Origin: Clostridia bacterium
GTDB lineage: Bacteria > Bacillota > Clostridia > Christensenellales > DTU072
Assembly: GCA_016297005.1 (NCBI GenBank)
Contig: JAEDHK010000019.1
Span: 1 to 6,583 of the forward strand
Direction: 5' to 3'
DNA length: 6,583 nt
The notes under the pieces are model-generated. The model was not told the DNA's origin and did not search any database. It saw only the letters and a program-made list of their open reading frames with translations. This document shows positions 1 to 5,303 of the stretch, piece by piece. The first letter of the stretch is position 1; the number at the start of each line of letters is the position of its first letter. The position numbers and the translations under genes are program-made.

Positions 1-323
1 CGCTTTCGCGAGCGGAAACCTATTACGGGAAAGACGGCAAATTCTCCGACTTGTATCACGGTAAGAACGTCCTCAAAAGCGAAGAAGAAAGCGAATACGG
101 ACTGATGGTACGGCTTGCGATGTTCTGCGGCGGCGATCAAGATAGGCTCTTGCGAGTGTTCCGTTCATCGGGGCAATATCGTGAGGAAAAGCCGAACGCT
201 TATTACGAGAAAATGGCGGAAAACAGTCTGAAATTCATCAGCGACACCAAGCGTTCTTTCGCACCGATGGGCGAGCAGAGCGGATTTTCCAAGGGCAAAG
301 TCGGCATCAATTCAAAGAGGTAA
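1..323 (+). CDS. Primase/helicase-like replication protein, C-terminal fragment (5' end outside window)
   Basis: The reading frame is open from base 3, without a start, to the TAA at 321-323, giving the last 106 residues of a longer protein. The visible stretch resembles the segment of mobile-element and phage primase-polymerase or primase-helicase proteins in which a 'fs.Ly.G...' strand is followed by a helical 'FCGGDQDRLLRVFRSSGQYR' block and then a Tyr-containing helix (Y..KMAENSLKFI). In such proteins this block sits between or after the catalytic domains and is not itself catalytic. No Walker or primase motif is visible because the upstream part is missing. The tail after SFAPMG is low in structure. 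The likely role is element replication or priming of transferred DNA. A TTG at 51 could be read as a start, but the frame and the family-like sequence continue upstream of it (LSRAETYYGKDGKFSD), so I treat the gene as 5'-truncated by the window edge. Family placement is from pattern memory only. Confidence 0.6.
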   Translation, partial: LSRAETYYGKDGKFSDLYHGKNVLKSEEESEYGLMVRLAMFCGGDQDRLLRVFRSSGQYREEKPNAYYEKMAENSLKFISDTKRSFAPMGEQSGFSKGKVGINSKR

Positions 324-327
324 CCAA

Positions 328-336
328 ATGAAGTAG
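328..336 (+). other. Possible two-codon upstream ORF (ATG AAG TAG)
   Basis: An ATG at 328 lies 7 bases after the SD-like AAAGAGG (314-320) and is followed at once by AAG and the stop TAG (334-336). The start of the membrane protein gene, ATG 342, is 5 bases further on. A ribosome loaded at 328 could terminate and reinitiate at 342. The sequence arrangement is seen directly; that it works this way is inference. Confidence 0.25.
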
Positions 337-341
337 CAGAA

Positions 342-791
342 ATGATAAGACGGTTTTTTATAGCGATAAACGTAATTCTTTTTCTTCTGTCGCTGTTCTT
401 TCTGATAAAGACGGCGACGGACAAAAAGGAAATCAACCGTTATTACGGAGAAAAATTTTCGTACACCGAAACGGCGGGCGGCGAAGTCGAGCTTGAGATG
501 TCAGACGGAGAAACCGTGCGATTGCGCTTTGATAAAGAAGCGGTAAAAGCGGAGCAATCGTACAGAGTAAAGGACAGAGCCGGGCAGATATATCTGACAA
601 CATTCATATATTCCTACGCACGGGAAAAGGAAATACATATCGAGAGAAAATTTACGGATATGCTCGGAGAACTCCGTTTGCACAACGCGCTCTATGCGGT
701 CGGATACAAGAGAGAACAGACCGCAGACGCGGACTTGGATTTCACCTCGGACAAGCGGTGGTACGTCAATTTCATAAGCACAATATTTTAA
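342..791 (+). CDS. Small single-pass membrane protein of unknown function
   Basis: This is a 149-residue protein I do not recognise. Residues 3-24 form one strong hydrophobic segment after two arginines (MIRR) and before a lysine-rich turn (TDKKE). The predicted topology is N-terminus in the cytoplasm with about 120 residues outside. The outer part is charged, has no cysteine and alternates short strand-like stretches (VELEMS, VRLRF, IYLTTFIYSY), suggesting a small beta-rich domain. It ends in an aromatic tail (WYVNFISTIF). The signal-like segment has no evident cleavage site, so it is probably a signal anchor. The start at 342 lacks its own good ribosome binding site: the nearest SD-like sequence (AAAGAGG, 314-320) is better placed for an ATG at 328 that opens a two-codon frame. 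It lies 18 bases after the replication gene and 18 bases before the next gene, so it is probably in the same operon. A role in cell-surface or transfer-apparatus function is only a guess. Confidence 0.7.
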   Translation: MIRRFFIAINVILFLLSLFFLIKTATDKKEINRYYGEKFSYTETAGGEVELEMSDGETVRLRFDKEAVKAEQSYRVKDRAGQIYLTTFIYSYAREKEIHIERKFTDMLGELRLHNALYAVGYKREQTADADLDFTSDKRWYVNFISTIF

Positions 792-809
792 GAAAAAAGG
801 AGACGAAAA

Positions 810-1202
810 ATGAAAGAAAGAAATTTCAGATTCAGAAAAAGTTTTGCGGAAGTCATCAGAGTGATGGACGACAAACAGGCAGGCAAATTCATCAAAGCGG
901 TATGCGATTACGTTTTTGACGGAAGAGGTTACGACGGAAACGACACGGCGATCAAGACGGCGTTCACGCTCGTAAAGGTTACGTTGGACGCCGAGAAAAC
1001 GGACAGAGAGAACGGTAGACGCGGCGGGATCAAAAGCAGAGAAATCCGCAAGGCACAGGATCAAAAGCCGAGCGTGGCAAAGGTTATCGCCGGCGGAATT
1101 ATGGCAGGCGAGATGCTGAAAAGTATCCTTGAAAGTCAGAACGAACAGTCGGACGAAGATGACGAACCCACTGAAAATAAGTTTGAAAAAGGGGGCTTTT
1201 GA
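810..1202 (+). CDS. DUF6291-like small protein, probably replication-associated
   Basis: This is a 130-residue protein. Residues 6-73 follow the pattern I associate with DUF6291: an aromatic N-terminal start (FRFRKSFAEVIRVM), a helix with 'AGKFIKAVCDYVFDGRG', a short loop, then 'TAIKTAFTLVKVTLDAEKTD' and the closing 'RENGRRGG'. Proteins with this domain occur in phage and mobile-element replication regions, often as N-terminal modules of DnaD-like or replisome-organiser proteins; their biochemical role is not established to my knowledge. Here the domain is followed only by a basic stretch (KSREIRKAQ), a helical hydrophobic segment (AGGIMAGEMLKSIL) and an acidic tail (SDEDDEPTE), so no second recognised domain is attached. 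Start choice: ATG 810 has AGGAG at 798-802 with a 7-base spacer. Its position after the primase-like gene fits a replication role. It could also be a small DNA-binding regulator. Confidence 0.65.
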   Translation: MKERNFRFRKSFAEVIRVMDDKQAGKFIKAVCDYVFDGRGYDGNDTAIKTAFTLVKVTLDAEKTDRENGRRGGIKSREIRKAQDQKPSVAKVIAGGIMAGEMLKSILESQNEQSDEDDEPTENKFEKGGF

Positions 1203-1215
1203 GAAGCAGGATAAG

Positions 1216-1239
1216 GTTTTCCCAAACTATCGGGAAAAC
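1216..1239 (+). other. Inverted repeat, candidate oriT / relaxosome binding site
   Basis: A perfect 8-bp inverted repeat, GTTTTCCC (1216-1223) and GGGAAAAC (1232-1239), is separated by 8 bases (AAACTATC). It lies in the only sizeable non-coding gap of the window, directly ahead of the RHH-relaxase-coupling protein genes. Transfer origins commonly sit upstream of relaxosome genes and carry an inverted repeat near the nick site, so this is the best oriT candidate visible here. It could instead be an operator for the RHH protein. No nick-site consensus was matched. Confidence 0.4.
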
Positions 1240-1251
1240 GATATGGAGAAC

Positions 1252-1270
1252 AAGTCGGAAACCGACTTTT
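1252..1270 (+). terminator. Short hairpin with T-run: weak terminator or attenuator
   Basis: AAGTCGG (1252-1258) and CCGACTT (1262-1268) form a perfect 7-bp stem with an AAA loop, and the T run extends to 1270. This resembles a short intrinsic terminator, though the U-tract is only four bases and overlaps the stem. It stands 3 bases before the AAAGGAGG of the next gene, so it could end the upstream replication operon, attenuate transfer gene expression, or form part of the same oriT as the repeat at 1216-1239. Confidence 0.35.
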
Positions 1271-1286
1271 CAGAAAGGAGGCTGAA

Positions 1287-1739
1287 ATGGGCAGAAAAAT
1301 AAAATTCGATAAGAACTGCGGCAGTAAATTCATCACGATCGACGACGAGAAGAAGTGGGAATTGATCCGCGAAATTGCAACGGTAAAAAGATACGAGAGC
1401 AGCTTCAATGCGATCGTCAACGACGCGCTTGCGTTCGGACTTCCCGAACTGCACAAAAGACTGTTCGACAAGGTACAGCTTGACGGCGAAGAAAAAGCCG
1501 TGAGCGTTCCGAAAGAATACAGCGTGGACGCGTTCTATTTTGAACTGATACGTCTGATGAAAGAAATCATCGCAAACCAAGTGGTGGAGAAACGACTGAT
1601 ATGCTCCATCTTCAATCTTCTCTCGTTATGGGCGGACGGAACGCGGTCAGGCGAAAATTTCAGGAAAGGATTTCTGAAAGACACGCCGGACTTCATCGTG
1701 AAAGACGAAGCAAGACTATTGAAAGAAGCGGGGAGGTAA
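1287..1739 (+). CDS. Probable ribbon-helix-helix relaxosome accessory protein
   Basis: This is a 150-residue protein. Residues 14-51 fit a ribbon-helix-helix layout: a short strand (KFITI, 14-18), helix A (about 19-33, DEKKWELIREIATVK) and helix B (about 38-51, SSFNAIVNDALAFG). RHH proteins dimerise through the strand and bind operator or oriT DNA with it. The C-terminal two-thirds is helical (DAFYFELIRLMKEIIANQVV) and could be an oligomerisation or relaxase-contact region. The gene lies just ahead of a relaxase gene, the usual place for an oriT-binding accessory protein (MobC/CopG-like), and just behind the inverted repeats at 1216-1268 that it could bind. Start: ATG 1287 has AAAGGAGG at 1274-1281 with a 5-base spacer, the strongest ribosome binding site in this half of the window. 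The RHH call rests on secondary-structure pattern, not on a matched family; a simple transcriptional regulator is the alternative. Its stop TAA is followed in the same frame by the relaxase. Confidence 0.6.
   Translation: MGRKIKFDKNCGSKFITIDDEKKWELIREIATVKRYESSFNAIVNDALAFGLPELHKRLFDKVQLDGEEKAVSVPKEYSVDAFYFELIRLMKEIIANQVVEKRLICSIFNLLSLWADGTRSGENFRKGFLKDTPDFIVKDEARLLKEAGR
1731..1736 (+). promoter_or_regulatory. Ribosome binding site for the relaxase gene
   Basis: GGGAGG lies across the end of the RHH gene. The 9-base spacer from it leads to ATC at 1746, while the nearest in-frame CTG (1767) and TTG (1794) are 30 and 57 bases away. No ATG, GTG or TTG sits at normal distance in the relaxase frame, so this site is the main argument for a non-standard start. 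Confidence 0.5.
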
Positions 1740-1745
1740 ACGACA

Positions 1746-3071
1746 ATCAGCAATCAACCGGTCGTACTGAATATACAATACACGCCGTACCGCTTGCCGA
1801 AGAACGCGAGCGGACTTGAAAGAGCGGCGCACGAAGCGGAGCGCGGATTTTACGATATGACGGGCGGCAAAAACGTCTATGACTATATCACGACGGAAGG
1901 AAAAATCACGGGTAAGAAAACGGGACAAATCACCGCGCTCGAATACCTGCAAAAATCCACGGGCGTGTTCAACGGCGACGGAATGATTTCCGCGGAGCAA
2001 GTGGAAGAAATGAAAGCGCGGCTGAAAAAGAACGAGGGAAATATCTATCACGGATTTATCTCTCTGAATGAGGAACAATCGTACAAGATCGACACGCCCG
2101 AAAAGTGTATCGGACTTATCAAAAACACGTTCGGTCAGTTTTTGGAGGACGCGAAATTCAACAGGAAGAACATCGACCTGATGTGCGCGTTGCACCTCGA
2201 CAAGCCGCATCATCTGCATATCCACTTTGTCTTTTGGGAGAAAGAACCGACGTATAAAACCCAAAAAGGCACGTTCGGCTATCGCAGAAAAGGCAAGATA
2301 GATATGACGGCAATCAATAACTTATTCGTCCGAATCGGACTGTACATAGACAGCGACAGGGACAAGCTCTATAAAACGCGGGTGGAGGCGATCAGAACGC
2401 TTCGGGGTATGACTTCCGTCAAAGCGGCGATGGGAAGCAGCGACGAGATAAGAAAGGAGATTTTGTCGCTTGCAAAGGACTTGCCGAAAACAGGCAGGCT
2501 CTCCTACGGTAGCAAGGATATGGAAGCATACGTTGGGAGGGTAGATAAGATAGTCGATATGCTCATCGGCTACGACGGGAAAGCGCGGAAAGCGAACGCC
2601 CGGTTTTACAGAGAACTCGAAAGAAAGGAACGGGCGATCAAGAATATTTGCGGGATGCCCTATGCGCTCGTAAGGAAGAACATAGGGCTTGAAGAAATTG
2701 AACGGGACTTGCCGAAGTACCATAACAGGATTGACGAGAGTAAACTCACAATCATTCAGGATATAGAAGCCGACTATAAGAGGCGGCAAGGAAACCTCGT
2801 TCTCAAACTCGCAAAGTTCATAAAACCCGAAATTTACGAAAAACCGAGATTCGGAAAGCTGAAACCGAGCGATACGAACCACAAACGCCGACTTGCGATG
2901 TCCCGCCGTAAAATCAAATCTCTGTTCGGAAAATTCCTGCGCTCTTTCGGAGAGGACAGCGAACTGTTGGAACGTGATTTTTCCCGCAGGTTGCAGGAAG
3001 TCGAAGAAGAAATGGAGAAAAAGCGCAAACAGGAAAACGGAGAAAGACAGGAGGTGAACAGTAAGGATTGA
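1746..3071 (+). CDS. HUH-type conjugative relaxase, MobL-like
   Basis: This enzyme would nick oriT, attach covalently to the 5' end through a tyrosine and pilot the strand into the recipient. It is about 441 residues counted from an ATC at 1746, or 425 from the TTG at 1794. The key motif is HLDKPHHLHIHF, with a His-x-Asp (codons at 2193 and 2199) followed by His-x-His (2217, 2223), which matches the H-x-D...H-x-H metal site of HUH relaxases; H at 2208 and 2211 also lie in it. The overall plan (N-terminal strand, catalytic half of about 190 residues, then a helical, highly basic C-terminal half ending in a Glu/Lys coiled coil) fits MobL relaxases of Bacillota. Tyrosines in NIQYTPYR, before 1794, and in GFYDMTGGKNVYDY are catalytic candidates; I cannot choose. 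The segment VVLNIQYTPYR looks like the first beta strand of the fold, which favours a start upstream of 1794. The gene follows the RHH gene by 6 bases and overlaps the coupling protein gene. Confidence 0.8.
   Translation: MSNQPVVLNIQYTPYRLPKNASGLERAAHEAERGFYDMTGGKNVYDYITTEGKITGKKTGQITALEYLQKSTGVFNGDGMISAEQVEEMKARLKKNEGNIYHGFISLNEEQSYKIDTPEKCIGLIKNTFGQFLEDAKFNRKNIDLMCALHLDKPHHLHIHFVFWEKEPTYKTQKGTFGYRRKGKIDMTAINNLFVRIGLYIDSDRDKLYKTRVEAIRTLRGMTSVKAAMGSSDEIRKEILSLAKDLPKTGRLSYGSKDMEAYVGRVDKIVDMLIGYDGKARKANARFYRELERKERAIKNICGMPYALVRKNIGLEEIERDLPKYHNRIDESKLTIIQDIEADYKRRQGNLVLKLAKFIKPEIYEKPRFGKLKPSDTNHKRRLAMSRRKIKSLFGKFLRSFGEDSELLERDFSRRLQEVEEEMEKKRKQENGERQEVNSKD
3049..3055 (+). promoter_or_regulatory. 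Ribosome binding site fixing the TTG start of the coupling protein
   Basis: AGGAGGT sits inside the last codons of the relaxase gene, 12 bases before TTG 3068. An in-frame TAA at 3062-3064 excludes any earlier start, and the next in-frame ATG is at residue 51, past the first membrane segment. TTG 3068 is therefore the start. The TTGA overlap (3068-3071) with the relaxase stop indicates translational coupling. Confidence 0.7.
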
Positions 3072-5287
3072 ACAGAAAAGAAGGAACAAAACACAGAAAG
3101 AAGAAATCGAACAAACTCAAAATCTTATTTTGGGCGATTCTGTTCGCGTTTGTATCCGTACTCATTCTGTATCTGTTTTCGCTCGGCGGTGAGAACGGGA
3201 TAGCCGAAATCCTGAATATGCGGGATTATTGGTTGTCCGTCGGCGTTGCGAACGGACTGATACTCATCGGGTATCTGATGATGTATCGGGTGGACGCGCA
3301 GAATATCGCCCTGAACGAAAACGACCTTGAAGATACGGAGTGGCTGTCGGTCAAACGCCTGAAAAAATTAAAAGAATTTCAGGTGTACGACTATAAAGCA
3401 GCGGACAGCAAGCAGGACGGAATCGTAATCGGCGCGGAGAAAAAGGGCGGAAACGTTGAAGTGATAACGACAAGTCAGTTGCACGCGCTCATCGTCGGTA
3501 CGACGGGTAGCGGTAAAACGACGGGCTTCGTCGATCAGAATATAGCGGTTTTGGGGAAAAGCCAAAGCAAGCCGAGCATCGTCATATCCGATCCGAAGAA
3601 AGAACTTTACGAAAAGCACGCAAAGAACCTTGAAAAGCAGGGATATAAAATCTCCGTTCTCGATCTGCGCGAGCCGTACAGTTCCGAGCGGTGGAATCCG
3701 ATGAACGTGCTGCTGAGAAGAATCCGCTTGGTAAAAGACCTTGAAAACAACTTGGAGCAGAAAGACGGGAAATATTACGGCGCGGGCGAAGTGTTCCTTT
3801 CTTACCGCGACGCAAGAACGCGTATGCAGGAGTTAAAGGACGAAATCTACGAAAACGCGCAGGACCTTGTGTACACGCTATGTCCCGTTCAGAATAAAGA
3901 CCAACCGACTTGGGAGCAGGGAGCAAGGAATCTTATTTTCGGTTTCGTGCTTGCAATGTGCGAGGACTGTATCAAAGGAAAGCTCGACGAAAAACAACTC
4001 GTGCTTTTCAACGTCTATCACAACATCTGCAAGTATTGTTCGGAAGATACGACGATGCTCAAAAAATACCTGATGGAAGGGAGAGATGAATTTTCAAAAG
4101 TCAGAGGGTTGGTAAACACCGTGCTTATTACCTCGGATAAAACGCTTACGAGTTATTTGTCCGAAGTAAACAGTTATATGCAACAGTTGTCCGACGACGG
4201 CATTATGTCGATGACCGCCGAAAACGACCTTGACATCGTGAACTTGGACGAACAGCCGAACGCGGTATTCATCATCGTGCCGGACGAACGGTTTACGCGC
4301 CATCGCTTTGTCACTCTGTTTATTACGCAGATGTACAAGGAACTTGTGGAAAAGGCGAACCTGAATCTCCGTCGCGGCGAGAAAGATACGGCGATTCTCA
4401 AACGGAACACTTATTTCGTCTTGGACGAATTTGCGAATCTTCCAAAGTTTGACAACATCGAAGGTATGGTAACGGTAGCGCGTTCGCGCGGAATCCGGTT
4501 CCTGTTCGTATTGCAGAGTTATTCACAGCTTACGGCAAAATACGGACGGGACGTCGGGGACATTATCAAGACGAATTGCAACGTGAAAATCTTTATCGGC
4601 TCGGACGACAGCGAAACGAGAAAAGAGTTTTCGGAGCTTTGCGGAAACAAGAAAATCAAGCAGTTTTCGGTCAATACCAATGCGGAAAACCCCGCAAGCA
4701 GTAACACGGGCGCAACGACGCAACCGCTGATTACGGTAGGTATGCTTGAACGGTTAAACGGCGACGAAAAGGGCGACGCGATTGTGTCGGTCAGAGGATA
4801 CGAGCCGATATGGACGGTATTCACGCCGTCGTATGAACTGAAAAAGGTTTATTTCCCCGAAGGGAAAGCGGCAATCGGCAAACGCGAAGCGGTGCTGTTC
4901 GAGAAAGAGAAATACGTTTTCGATATATCGGGCGAGAGCGGACAATCCATGGAAGATAAGATCAATGAGGTTATCGAAGAACGCGAAGCCGAGAAAGCGG
5001 AAATGCTTGAAAAAGACAAAGAACGCCGCGTCGCCGAGCTGACGAAAAAGTGGGACGACGTGGAAGCGGAACTGCAACGCGTGGTAGATAACGTCTGTCA
5101 TTATCTTGACGGAACGGACGAAAAGGCTCTGCGCCAAGCGTCATACGAAAACAAAGCGCGATTGCTTCTGATGATTACCGAAAACTATCAAAGGAGCATT
5201 GCGGACGAAATCAGAGTGGCGGCAGACAAGATACAACTTGAACTTCTGCCGAAAATGAAAGAATATCAGGAACAAGCCAAAAGATAG
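3068..5287 (+). CDS. VirD4/TraG-family type IV coupling protein (conjugation ATPase)
   Basis: This 739-residue inner-membrane ATPase links the relaxosome to the type IV secretion channel and powers DNA-protein transfer. Two membrane segments (about 17-40 and 55-75) follow a very basic N-terminus (RKEGTKHRKKK). Walker A is GTTGSGKT at 144-151 (Lys150). The family's SDPKKEL motif is at 174-180, a W-E-Q-G-A-R-N-L-I stretch is at 282-290, and Walker B is YFVLDEFANLP at 449-459 with Asp453-Glu454. The segment 499-525 (IIKTNCNVKIFIGSDDSETRKEF) matches the conserved sensor region, and the fold closes near residue 600. Residues 625-739 are an extra Glu/Lys/Arg-rich, mostly helical tail, probably coiled coil. 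The region 215-265 is a charged helical insertion in the place of the all-alpha domain. The gene overlaps the relaxase gene by 4 bases. No key ATPase residue is missing, so it should be functional. Confidence 0.95.
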   Translation: MNRKEGTKHRKKKSNKLKILFWAILFAFVSVLILYLFSLGGENGIAEILNMRDYWLSVGVANGLILIGYLMMYRVDAQNIALNENDLEDTEWLSVKRLKKLKEFQVYDYKAADSKQDGIVIGAEKKGGNVEVITTSQLHALIVGTTGSGKTTGFVDQNIAVLGKSQSKPSIVISDPKKELYEKHAKNLEKQGYKISVLDLREPYSSERWNPMNVLLRRIRLVKDLENNLEQKDGKYYGAGEVFLSYRDARTRMQELKDEIYENAQDLVYTLCPVQNKDQPTWEQGARNLIFGFVLAMCEDCIKGKLDEKQLVLFNVYHNICKYCSEDTTMLKKYLMEGRDEFSKVRGLVNTVLITSDKTLTSYLSEVNSYMQQLSDDGIMSMTAENDLDIVNLDEQPNAVFIIVPDERFTRHRFVTLFITQMYKELVEKANLNLRRGEKDTAILKRNTYFVLDEFANLPKFDNIEGMVTVARSRGIRFLFVLQSYSQLTAKYGRDVGDIIKTNCNVKIFIGSDDSETRKEFSELCGNKKIKQFSVNTNAENPASSNTGATTQPLITVGMLERLNGDEKGDAIVSVRGYEPIWTVFTPSYELKKVYFPEGKAAIGKREAVLFEKEKYVFDISGESGQSMEDKINEVIEEREAEKAEMLEKDKERRVAELTKKWDDVEAELQRVVDNVCHYLDGTDEKALRQASYENKARLLLMITENYQRSIADEIRVAADKIQLELLPKMKEYQEQAKR

Positions 5288-5291
5288 CTTG

Positions 5292-5299
5292 AAAGGAGG
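5292..5299 (+). promoter_or_regulatory. Ribosome binding site of the secreted repeat protein
   Basis: AAAGGAGG lies 5 bases after the coupling protein stop and 4 bases before TTG 5304. Later in-frame TTG and ATG codons (5325, 5337, 5340) would remove the charged N-region of the signal peptide, so TTG 5304 is preferred although the spacer is short. No terminator is seen between the two genes. Confidence 0.65.
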
Positions 5300-5303
5300 A
5301 ACA

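Noticed and set aside
1..14. CGCT...AGCG small inverted repeat at the window start
   Set aside because: It has only a 4-bp stem within coding sequence, expected by chance.
51..53. TTG as start of the first gene
   Set aside because: The frame stays open to the window edge with family-like sequence before the TTG, and there is no ribosome binding site in front of it.
501..1064. 187-codon minus-strand open frame
   Set aside because: It spans two plus-strand genes and the gap between them, and has no recognisable domain. The plus-strand genes have better ribosome binding sites and family-like sequence.
2322..3089. 255-codon minus-strand open frame
   Set aside because: It lies antisense to the relaxase, with Phe/Leu/Arg-rich composition typical of the complement of Glu/Lys-rich coding sequence.
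4478..4489. GCGCG-TT-CGCGC palindrome
   Set aside because: It lies inside conserved codons of the coupling ATPase (AVARSRG-type region after Walker B) and is explained by Arg/Ala codon use.
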